Assembly: GCA_002431805.1 (NCBI GenBank)
Contig: DJEE01000168.1
Coordinates: 4,793-16,482 of the forward strand
DNA length: 11,690 nucleotides
Direction: 5' to 3'
Source: Eggerthellaceae bacterium UBA5906
GTDB taxonomy: Bacteria > Actinomycetota > Coriobacteriia > Coriobacteriales > Eggerthellaceae
Shown piece by piece: positions 1 through 5,675 of this stretch. The notes below the pieces were generated by a model. That model had not been told where the DNA came from. It saw nothing but the letters and a program-made list of their open reading frames with translations, and ran no database searches. The position numbers were made by a program, and so were the translations under genes. The number at the start of each line of letters is the position of its first letter. Within the stretch, counting starts at the first letter, position 1.

Positions 1-1091
1 GTTCGCTCATCCTGAAAGCCCAACACCAGCTGGCGGTCGCAATTGCCGATGATCGAGTTCGCAACGGCTTGGTTGTAGCGAGCCTCAAGCTGACTTACCG
101 TCTGGCATATGATGGTGCAGCTAATCTCGCGGCTACGAATAACGGAAAGCACATCATCGAAACCAGGTAGCGTCAGGTTCGCGAAATCATCAAGCATGAA
201 CCGAACAGGTACCGGCAGCCTGCCTTCCTTGCACTTCGCATCCGCAAAGTCGCATAAACTTGAGAACGCCTGACGGATAAACATGCTGGTCAACGGGGCT
301 AAACTGTGGTCCATATCATCCATCGTCACAAACAGCGCACGTCGCTCGCGCCCAAGATCGCAAAAGTCAATCTGATCTTGTTTGCGAAATGCAGCAAGCG
401 CACCGTCAAAGGTAAGCGGCATCAAATTCGCGGCGATAATCCCCATGATGCTCGAATGCATCTTGTCGGCGCGGGCCGTGCTCTTTGCGCGACGATATAA
501 CGAGACCGCGTAACTGTCAGGGTCTTGCTTGAAAAGATCGGAAAACAATGCCTCGGCGTTCCCTTCGCACGCCTGCTCATACACGCTCACGACCGATGCC
601 ATGTTCCATTCGCGATCGGGAAGCGCCTCAAAAACGTATGCGATATAGCTTGCAACGTAGTTGGCGGCCGCACCTGCCCAGAACGGGTCATCGCCCATCT
701 CGGTGCGCGGGAATAACGCACTGGCGATGGAGATGATATCTTGCGCGATGGGACGCCCTTTGCGCCAGCGGACATGATGAAGCGGGTCGTAGCCAATCGT
801 TCCCTCCATCGTTGTGAAGTCAAGGCAATCGACAGTGTAACCGTGCGCAGACAAGCATGGCCCCATTTCGCGATACAAGCGACCTTTGGAATCGAGGACA
901 ACATAGGAACCCTCGCACTGCAAAAGATTCGGCTTCAAGAAGTTACGAGTCTTGCCCGAACCAGAACAGCCAAGGACCAAAACGTTGTTGTTAAGTCCAG
1001 TAACCCAAGAGTCCATGCTCTCAATGTGCTCTGAAGTAAGGATGAGTTCTCCAGCATAAGCAGCGCGGGGGTTTGCATTGTTGTTGATCAT
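1..1091 (-). CDS. VirD4/TraG-type conjugative coupling ATPase (T4CP), 3' end outside window
   Basis: Coupling proteins of type IV secretion are hexameric ATPases that bring the relaxase-DNA complex to the mating channel. The reading frame is open from ATG at 1091 to the window edge (363 codons), with an in-frame TAG two codons upstream, so the start cannot lie further out. Visible: Walker A GCSGSGKT (residues 41-48), followed by a KPNLLQ and DSKG stretch typical of the Firmicutes/Actinobacteria TraG (CD1115-like) group; Walker B-type FMLDDFAN (about 299-306); then IRSREIS and a NCDRQLVLG segment, all in the family order. Two oddities: related proteins have roughly 140 residues with membrane helices before Walker A, whereas only 40 residues with no helix precede it here; and the usual Walker B Asp-Glu reads Asp-Asp. 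A GGAGAG lies 11 nt before the ATG. It sits 114 bp downstream of the clpP-like gene on the same strand. Probably part of an integrative or conjugative element extending left; the family is confident, an active role in transfer is not. Confidence 0.85.
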   Translation of the reverse strand, partial: MINNNANPRAAYAGELILTSEHIESMDSWVTGLNNNVLVLGCSGSGKTRNFLKPNLLQCEGSYVVLDSKGRLYREMGPCLSAHGYTVDCLDFTTMEGTIGYDPLHHVRWRKGRPIAQDIISIASALFPRTEMGDDPFWAGAAANYVASYIAYVFEALPDREWNMASVVSVYEQACEGNAEALFSDLFKQDPDSYAVSLYRRAKSTARADKMHSSIMGIIAANLMPLTFDGALAAFRKQDQIDFCDLGRERRALFVTMDDMDHSLAPLTSMFIRQAFSSLCDFADAKCKEGRLPVPVRFMLDDFANLTLPGFDDVLSVIRSREISCTIICQTVSQLEARYNQAVANSIIGNCDRQLVLGFQDER

Positions 1092-1113
1092 GGTCTATCT
1101 CGCTCTCCGAATA

Positions 1114-1129
1114 ACTCGCATAGGCGAGT
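1114..1129. repeat. Short perfect stem-loop between clpP-like gene and coupling protein gene
   Basis: ACTCGC (1114-1119) and GCGAGT (1124-1129) form a perfect 6-bp stem with a 4-nt loop, 22 bp upstream of the coupling-protein ATG. On the minus strand it is followed by TTATT rather than a clean T-run, so it is at best a weak terminator or an element near the ribosome site of the downstream gene. The rest of the 114-bp gap shows nothing coding. Confidence 0.35.
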
Positions 1130-1205
1130 ACGTTGTGGGATTCGATGTTCCGGCGGTACAGCTCCGGTGAAATCGCAACAGCAAAGTTAAAGCAGATTGC
1201 GGCGC

Positions 1206-1802
1206 TTACAGTTTCGTGACAACACGATCGGCAAGGCCTGCTTCAACGGCTTCTTTTGCTTCGAAGTACGTGTCGCAAGCCGTAAGCTCGAAAACACGCT
1301 CGATGGGTATACCGCTGTGACGTGCGATAACACCTGCGGTGATGTCGCGCATGCGCATAAGGTCGTCCGCTCTGGCCTTCACAGACAAAGCCGTACCGCC
1401 AGCACCTGAATTAATGAGCGGATCATGAATCATGACACGGCTGTGCGGCAGAATCTCGCGATCGTCGCCCGCAATGAACAACAGCGCACCCATACTTGCA
1501 GCTATGCCCAAACAAACAGTGCGAATGGGACAGCTTACGGCCTGCATAACATCGTAAAGAGCCAGCCCGGACTGAACCTCACCACCGGGACTGTTGATGT
1601 AAAGCGTGATGGGTGCCATAGAATCTTGACGCTGAAGATACAGCAAACCTCTGATAACAACGGCACATGAATCGGCATTCACCGAGGTCATAAGCTCAAG
1701 CTCGCGATTACCGAGCATTTCATCCCTTATGTCGAGATAGTTGAGGCCTTCTGCCGTTTCACGAATGATTTGAGGTTGATAGACGAATGCATGCTCACTC
1801 AT
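1206..1802 (-). CDS. clpP: ClpP-family serine peptidase (peptidase S14), stand-alone paralogue
   Basis: ClpP forms the barrel-shaped cytoplasmic protease that degrades proteins fed to it by ClpX/ClpA/ClpC ATPases. The 198-residue protein has the family core: YINSPGG (68-74), the nucleophile motif GIAASMG (Ser103), MIHDPL (His126) and the aspartate in ACDTYF (Asp177), so the catalytic triad is complete. The ATG at 1802 has AAGGAG 6-7 nt upstream; an in-frame TTG at 1955 would add 51 residues unlike any ClpP and is rejected. Compared with canonical ClpP the N-terminal half and the handle helix region (residues 130-160) are divergent, and no clpX or other unfoldase gene lies next to it, so this is more likely a second ClpP than the housekeeping one. 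It has its own promoter and a structured leader, and the coupling-protein gene follows on the same strand. Confidence 0.9.
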   Translation of the reverse strand: MSEHAFVYQPQIIRETAEGLNYLDIRDEMLGNRELELMTSVNADSCAVVIRGLLYLQRQDSMAPITLYINSPGGEVQSGLALYDVMQAVSCPIRTVCLGIAASMGALLFIAGDDREILPHSRVMIHDPLINSGAGGTALSVKARADDLMRMRDITAGVIARHSGIPIERVFELTACDTYFEAKEAVEAGLADRVVTKL

Positions 1803-2013
1803 AATGAGCTCCTTCCGAGGGTAAAAGACACGGAAACCCACAACGTAACGAAACAAGCACGCAGACAACGAGCTAGCATAAGCTGTCGCGTGCATAAAAT
1901 TCCGATATAGGGTTTTGGGCTGGAAAACCTGATACCTGGCAAGTGATATCAGCAACTCCTCTATAGGCGATGACGCCTATTTGCCGGGAGGCGGGTCTTG
2001 CGACCCTCGGGTG
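1803..2013 (-). promoter_or_regulatory. Structured 5' leader of the clpP-like gene (three stem-loops)
   Basis: Between the predicted start site near 2013 and the ATG at 1802 the minus strand can form three stem-loops in a row. The first is GGGTC-GCAA-GACCC (2006-1993), with a GNRA tetraloop. The second is ATAGGCG-TCAT-CGCCTAT (1980-1963), perfect. The third is CTGATATC, an 8-nt loop, GGTATCAG (1952-1929), with one G-U pair. Directly after the second, AGAGGAG looks like a ribosome site but has no start codon at a usable distance. No riboswitch class was recognised. The remainder (1803-1928) shows nothing clear except the clpP ribosome site. Confidence 0.45.
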
Positions 2014-2019
2014 ACGCAT

Positions 2020-2048
2020 ACTTTAGCATTCGACGCAAAAGCGTGCAA
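2020..2048 (-). promoter_or_regulatory. Predicted promoter of the clpP-like gene
   Basis: On the minus strand TTGCAC (2048-2043) and TAAAGT (2025-2020) are separated by exactly 17 bp, a good sigma-70-type arrangement with 4 of 6 matches in each box. The predicted start, near 2013, lies just before the first stem-loop of the leader. Confidence 0.5.
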
Positions 2049-2107
2049 GTATCGAAATCATAATTGTTTCAAAGGTCAAAACGGGGCACTACTCAAGCAT
2101 AGATAGC

Positions 2108-2147
2108 AAAAAGCCGACACCGGTATTTCTTCCGGTGTCGGCCTTTT
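2108..2147 (-). terminator. Rho-independent terminator downstream of the Rrf2 regulator gene
   Basis: GCCGACACCGG (2113-2123) and CCGGTGTCGGC (2132-2142) form a perfect 11-bp stem with an 8-nt loop. On the minus strand it is followed by five T; on the plus strand by four T, so it may work both ways. It ends the regulator's transcript about 105 bp past its stop and insulates the clpP-like promoter. Confidence 0.85.
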
Positions 2148-2155
2148 ATGACGAT

Positions 2156-2203
2156 CTAGCCGTTGGCTTTACGTAACGTTTCCAGGATTTCGGGGAGAGA
2201 CAT
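2156..2203 (-). other. 15-codon ORF (or tail of a lost gene) before the terminator
   Basis: ATG at 2203 opens a 15-codon frame (MSLPEILETLRKANG) ending in TAG eight bases before the terminator hairpin. The peptide reads like the C-terminal helix of a larger protein, and an in-frame TGA lies two codons upstream. It may be the remnant of a gene once between the Rrf2 gene and the terminator, a tiny peptide, or chance. No strong ribosome site is seen. Confidence 0.2.
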
Positions 2204-2252
2204 GGCTCAATCTGAGCCTCTCCCCTGTTCATCTTTCCCGCTTATCCAGCGG

Positions 2253-2723
2253 CTATTCTGCAAGCAGCAGCTTAATTTGCTCCTGCATTTGACGTGCGAT
2301 AAACGCGTTGTCAGGCTCATCACTGTGAATGTAGTCAAGCAGCATCTGCAGCGTGATTGCCGACATATGCTCGTTAATACCCTGCTCAACCAACCTGCAA
2401 GCCGACACAATGCCTTGTGCGATATCGGTAGACTTCGTTTCAACTTTCTTACGCTTGCCCGGACGTTTAAGATCTTCCTGCAGCGCGCAAATCACGTCGA
2501 ACACGCTAATGTCCGAAGGTTTTTTTGCCAAGCAATAGCCGCCGTGTTTACCGGGTCGCGCCGTGATAAGTCCCGCATTGCGCAGCAGCTGAGCTAGCTG
2601 GATAAGATAATCGCGAGGGATGGACATGTCCTCCGCTACGTCGCGCGACGAACACACTGTGCCCTTCTCGGCCAAGTACAGCACCGTGCGCATTCCGTAT
2701 TCCGTCGAAGCCTTCAAGCGCAT
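2253..2723 (-). CDS. Rrf2-family transcriptional regulator
   Basis: Rrf2 proteins are dimeric winged-helix repressors, often sensing iron-sulfur status, nitric oxide or cysteine supply. The 156-residue protein begins with the hallmark MRLKASTEYGMRTVLYLA, followed by the recognition-helix region (IPRDYLIQLAQLLRNAGL, 35-52), the wing (ARPGKHGGYCLAK, 55-67) and the FDVICALQ start of the dimer helix. Cysteines lie at 24, 64, 79 and 109; the three-cysteine cluster-binding loop of IscR/NsrR is absent (the corresponding stretch is a basic KRPGKRKK), so cluster binding in the IscR manner is unlikely. GAGGAGG sits 2 nt before the ATG, with GAGG at 5 nt; the start is fixed by the family N-terminus. It is divergent from the folate enzyme gene and has a perfect palindrome upstream that could be its own operator. 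The signal sensed is unknown. Confidence 0.9.
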   Translation of the reverse strand: MRLKASTEYGMRTVLYLAEKGTVCSSRDVAEDMSIPRDYLIQLAQLLRNAGLITARPGKHGGYCLAKKPSDISVFDVICALQEDLKRPGKRKKVETKSTDIAQGIVSACRLVEQGINEHMSAITLQMLLDYIHSDEPDNAFIARQMQEQIKLLLAE

Positions 2724-2793
2724 AGCCTCCTCATAACTCCGTTCCGCCCGCCTCTCCCCGAAGCGAACATCTTAGGCTGACACACACCTCACC

Positions 2794-2813
2794 TTTTTGC
2801 ACCCCTGCAAAAA
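2794..2813. promoter_or_regulatory. Perfect palindrome, candidate operator of the Rrf2 regulator
   Basis: TTTTTGCA (2794-2801) and TGCAAAAA (2806-2813) are perfect inverted halves around CCCC, 70-90 bp before the Rrf2 start codon in the divergent intergenic region. Size and symmetry suit a dimeric winged-helix repressor; Rrf2 proteins commonly autoregulate. Assignment to this regulator is inference. Confidence 0.4.
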
Positions 2814-2817
2814 CCGG

Positions 2818-2875
2818 AAGAAACAGCCAGCGCGCCAAGCTGCTACACATGCACAGCATGCTTTCGCTGTTTCTT
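2818..2875. repeat. 10-bp inverted repeat around 38 nt in the divergent intergenic region
   Basis: AAGAAACAGC (2818-2827) and GCTGTTTCTT (2866-2875) are perfect complements separated by 38 nt that contain AGCATGC-type partial palindromes. It lies between the two divergent genes and could be an operator pair, a hairpin in a long leader or chance. The remaining 2876-3010 is AT-rich with a possible -10 (TATAAT at about 2936-2941) for the plus-strand gene, without a convincing -35. Confidence 0.3.
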
Positions 2876-3010
2876 TCGCTTACAACCTCGTAACGTTATA
2901 AGCTTTACCAGCGTGTATGCTTATATAGTAGCGCAAGCTATAATATTCTAGTACAGCGCTTTACTTTTACACACAATCATAGCCCGTCAAAGATATGAAC
3001 GGATTGGTTT

Positions 3011-3625
3011 ATGACTCCAAAGGACAATACGCGCAAACTTGTTTTGAAGCAACGCGATTCGATTGGAATTTCTGCACGCGAGCAAAAAAGTCGGCAAATT
3101 TGCGATCAGCTTATTGACATGGTCAATCGCTTTATCAGCAACGCCGATAACGTAACTGTACCGTTACACATTGCCGCTTACGAACCCATGCACAGCGAGG
3201 TGGATGTGCACCCGTTCCTGCATTTTGCATACACGCAAAACTGGGTGGTGAACCTCCCCTGCATGGTGAAGGATAGCGAAGGCAAAGCGGCGCACATGGT
3301 GTTCTTCCCCATCACCGCGCACCAACTTGAACATGAGCGCCCTGCGTTTTTAGACCACCCCGCACGCCCGTACTTGCTTGCCGACTTACATGCCCAAGGA
3401 TGGCACGAAATCGACCCCGCAACGTTTGACGTGGTGATAGTACCTATGGTGGCGTTCGATAGCACGCTTATGCGCTTAGGGTACGGCGGCGGCAATTACG
3501 ACCGCTTCTTGCCACACCTGCGCAAAGGATGTCTAGTGGCCGGCGTGGCGTTCGAAGAACAGCGCATACCCAACGTTCCAACCGAGCCCCACGACCTGCC
3601 GCTCCCCCGCATCCTAACCGCCTAA
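3011..3625 (+). CDS. 5-formyltetrahydrofolate cyclo-ligase (MTHFS)
   Basis: This enzyme uses ATP to convert 5-formyltetrahydrofolate to 5,10-methenyltetrahydrofolate, returning stored folate to the one-carbon pool in the cytoplasm. The 204-residue protein has normal family length and the diagnostic C-terminal block: VPMVAFD (144-150) followed by RLGYGGGNYDRFL (155-167), the phosphate-binding glycine-rich loop, then AGVAFEEQ and a final HDLPL (194-198). The N-terminus carries the usual basic residues (KDNTRKLVLKQR). The ribosome site is weak (GGATTGG about 4 nt before ATG); an ATG at 2995 is out of frame. It is the only plus-strand protein gene in the window and stands alone, with no obvious terminator except a long inverted repeat 70 bp downstream. 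In other bacteria this gene is called fau, ygfA or yqgN; I leave the symbol open. Confidence 0.93.
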   Translation: MTPKDNTRKLVLKQRDSIGISAREQKSRQICDQLIDMVNRFISNADNVTVPLHIAAYEPMHSEVDVHPFLHFAYTQNWVVNLPCMVKDSEGKAAHMVFFPITAHQLEHERPAFLDHPARPYLLADLHAQGWHEIDPATFDVVIVPMVAFDSTLMRLGYGGGNYDRFLPHLRKGCLVAGVAFEEQRIPNVPTEPHDLPLPRILTA

Positions 3626-3693
3626 AAGCAGGACAAGGTGGGAATTAGCAAAAACGGGAAGCAGCGTACAAGGGCACACACCTAGCTACCATC

Positions 3694-3783
3694 TGTGAAC
3701 ACGGGGACGGAGGCAGTGTTCACGGATGCCCTTCGGGATAAGAAAGTTTAATTGTGAACACTTCCTCCGTCCCCGTGTTCACA
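3694..3783. repeat. Long inverted repeat, REP/BIME-like (30-bp arms, 29/30 complementary)
   Basis: The left arm (3694-3723) and right arm (3754-3783) are reverse complements with a single mismatch (3714 against 3763), around a 30-nt centre. Each arm itself starts with GTGAACAC and ends with GTGTTCAC around a GGGGACGGAGG core, so it is also a near-palindrome. The arrangement resembles REP units paired head to head, which are mobilised by REP-associated tyrosine transposases (Y1/RAYT); no transposase is present here. It lies between two convergent genes and may also stop transcription from the plus-strand folate gene. Confidence 0.6.
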
Positions 3784-3818
3784 CAAACGCCCCGCGTTCA
3801 TGCTTCAGCCCTACTTCC

Positions 3819-3848
3819 AAAAAAGAGGGCGCCTAGTGGCGCCCTCTT
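3819..3848 (-). terminator. Rho-independent terminator of the NhaC antiporter gene
   Basis: AAGAGGGCGCC (3823-3833) pairs perfectly with GGCGCCCTCTT (3838-3848) around a 4-nt loop, followed on the minus strand by a run of six T (two within the stem), 25 bp past the antiporter stop. It may also act weakly on plus-strand transcripts. Confidence 0.9.
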
Positions 3849-3872
3849 CGCATTCACTCTGTTGCCGTAGCC

Positions 3873-5519
3873 CTATTTCTTCGCACCGAAGTTGGACTTG
3901 TGCAGGCACAGCACCGCTACCACGGTAAGCACCACGCCAAGCGCCAAGGAAATCCAGGGGCTGGTGGTAAATCCTGCCACCAGGTAGCACACGAAGCACA
4001 CTACCATTACCGTGGTGGCGTACGGCAGCTGCGTGGCCACGTGACGCAAATGGTTGCACTTCGCACCCGCCGACGACAAGATGGTAGTATCCGAAATGGG
4101 CGAGATATGGTCGCCATACACCGCACCTGCCAGGGTTGCGCCCACGGCAACCAAGAACAGCGGGTCGTTTTCGGGAAACACGCCAACAACAATGGGCAGA
4201 ATCAGCGCGATGGTGCCCCAGCTGGTGCCCATGGCAAAGCCGATAAAGCCCGCAACCAAGAAGATGATGCACGGCAGAATTCCCAAGCCAACGCCCAAGC
4301 CGTTCAAAAAGCCACTCACAAAATCGCCCGTGCCCAGCATGTAACGGCAGCAACCGCCCAGGCTCCAGGCCAGCACCAAAATCATGATGGCGCCCACCAT
4401 GGAACGCACGCCCTCGGAGATGCTCTCCACAAAGCCGCTCAGCGTGGTAAGGCCGCGCGGCAAGAACATGGCACCGGCCACGCACAGCGCAACCGTTGCG
4501 CCGATGCACAAACCGCTTACCGGGTCTTCGCCAACGGCAGTTGCAAAATCAACGCCCTCGAAGAAGCCGCCGGTGTACAGCATGCCCAGGATAGAGAACA
4601 CGATAAGCACCAGGATAGGCACCACCAAGTCGTACACTTTACCCTTGTCGGAGATGTTCAAGCCCTTGTACTCGTCCATAGCCGGCGATGCGGACTGTTC
4701 GATGTCGGCTTGCTCGGTTACCACCGACTCCAGCTTCGTGTGATCGTCCGGGTTGGCCTCAGCCGTTTCGGACAAACCCATCGTGGACAGCTTCTCAAGC
4801 GAGCTGCCTTCGCGCGGAATTTCGCCCTTGGCAGCTTCTTCCGCCGCGCGCATGGGACCGTAATCGTTCTTGCCCGTAACCAGCATGAAGAACACGAAGA
4901 AGATGGTGAGCAACGCGTAGAAGTTGTACGGGATGGACGCCACAAACGTGGAGAAACCATCCTCGCCCAGGTAGCCGCCCACAGCAACCGCCCACGAGGA
5001 CACCGGCGCGATAATGCACACCGGAGCTGCCGTGGAGTCGATGATCCACGCCAGCTTTTCATGGCTTACGTGGAAACGGTCGGTCACAGGACGCATAACC
5101 GCACCCACCGTCAAGCAGTTGAAGTAGTCGTCAACGAAGATGATGATGCCCAACAGCGCAGTGAGCACCTGCGCCATCTTCGCGTTCTTGATATGCGTGG
5201 ACACCCATTCCGCATACGCGCGGCTACCGCCCGCCGTGGCGATAACCACGGTTAACGCGCCTAACAGCGCAAGGAACAGCAGTAACGCCCCATTGTCGGC
5301 AATTTGCATGGCCATAGCGCTGGGCACGTCGGTAAACGCCGTGACCAGCGAATCCGCGCCCACGCCGTTGAGGGTGAACTGGTAGATGACCATACCAACG
5401 AACACGCCGATGGTCAGCGACGAGTACACCTCCTTGGTGATGAGCGCCAGAGCCAATGCCAGCAGTGGCGGCACAATGGACCACGCGCCAGTGCTGATAA
5501 GCTCGAAAGCCTCTTCCAT
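3873..5519 (-). CDS. NhaC-family Na+/H+ antiporter (COG1757 type)
   Basis: Members exchange cytoplasmic Na+ for external H+ (some swap amino-acid or acid pairs), supporting pH and sodium balance in the inner membrane. The 548-residue protein has about a dozen hydrophobic helices and family blocks: FVDDYFNCLTVG (129-139), DSTAAPVCIIAPVSSWA (161-177), MGTSWG (430-435) and GDHISPISDTTILSSAGAKC (469-488). A hydrophilic acidic segment of about 80 residues (215-296) splits the two halves and must lie on one membrane face. The ATG at 5519 follows AAGGGAAGGGGT, a strong ribosome site; an in-frame TTG at 5555 would place that site inside the gene and is rejected. It is a single transcription unit, separated from the upstream symporter by a terminator. 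The exchanged ions are inferred from the family; specificity cannot be read from sequence. Confidence 0.9.
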   Translation of the reverse strand: MEEAFELISTGAWSIVPPLLALALALITKEVYSSLTIGVFVGMVIYQFTLNGVGADSLVTAFTDVPSAMAMQIADNGALLLFLALLGALTVVIATAGGSRAYAEWVSTHIKNAKMAQVLTALLGIIIFVDDYFNCLTVGAVMRPVTDRFHVSHEKLAWIIDSTAAPVCIIAPVSSWAVAVGGYLGEDGFSTFVASIPYNFYALLTIFFVFFMLVTGKNDYGPMRAAEEAAKGEIPREGSSLEKLSTMGLSETAEANPDDHTKLESVVTEQADIEQSASPAMDEYKGLNISDKGKVYDLVVPILVLIVFSILGMLYTGGFFEGVDFATAVGEDPVSGLCIGATVALCVAGAMFLPRGLTTLSGFVESISEGVRSMVGAIMILVLAWSLGGCCRYMLGTGDFVSGFLNGLGVGLGILPCIIFLVAGFIGFAMGTSWGTIALILPIVVGVFPENDPLFLVAVGATLAGAVYGDHISPISDTTILSSAGAKCNHLRHVATQLPYATTVMVVCFVCYLVAGFTTSPWISLALGVVLTVVAVLCLHKSNFGAKK

Positions 5520-5563
5520 ACCCCTTCCCTTCTCGCAAGGTTGCATCGGATCCAATGCGCACC

Positions 5564-5569
5564 AGTATA
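5564..5569 (-). promoter_or_regulatory. Possible -10 box of the NhaC gene
   Basis: TATACT on the minus strand, 45 bp before the ATG, matches 5 of 6 of the -10 consensus. No good -35 is seen 16-18 bp upstream, so this is tentative. Confidence 0.25.
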
Positions 5570-5609
5570 CAAGTCAACCAGCCCTTACGCGCCACGAATC
5601 CGTCAGAGG

Positions 5610-5623
5610 GTTTCACGTGAAAC
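5610..5623. promoter_or_regulatory. parS-like ParB binding site
   Basis: GTTTCACGTGAAAC is a perfect 14-bp palindrome identical to the Streptomyces parS core. As a 16-mer (5609-5624) it matches the Bacillus consensus TGTTTCACGTGAAACA at 15 of 16 positions. ParB/Spo0J binds such sites, usually clustered near the replication origin, to load SMC and organise segregation. It lies in intergenic DNA, abutting the T-run of the symporter terminator. Identity is by exact sequence match; occupancy is inferred. Confidence 0.75.
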
Positions 5624-5653
5624 AAAAAGGGAGCCACCTTTACGGTAGCTCCC
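5624..5653 (-). terminator. Rho-independent terminator of the sodium:solute symporter gene
   Basis: GGGAGC-C-ACC (5629-5638) and GGT-A-GCTCCC (5644-5653) form a 9-bp stem with one mismatch and a 5-nt loop, followed on the minus strand by five T. It ends the symporter transcript 22 bp past its stop. Confidence 0.88.
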
Positions 5654-5675
5654 AGTAAACTATATGCGATTCGCT

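Noticed and set aside
1803..1955. N-terminal extension of ClpP from TTG at 1955
   Set aside because: The upstream codons show no ClpP similarity, and a proper ribosome site precedes ATG at 1802.
2071..2080. AAAGGTCAAA resembling half a CtsR operator upstream of the clpP-like gene
   Set aside because: CtsR sites are tandem heptads; only one is present, and it lies upstream of the predicted -35 with no second copy.
3900..5255. 451-codon plus-strand ORF
   Set aside because: It lies entirely antisense to the NhaC gene, is very rich in His, Gln and Arg, and shows no family motif; it is a shadow of the high-GC codon pattern.
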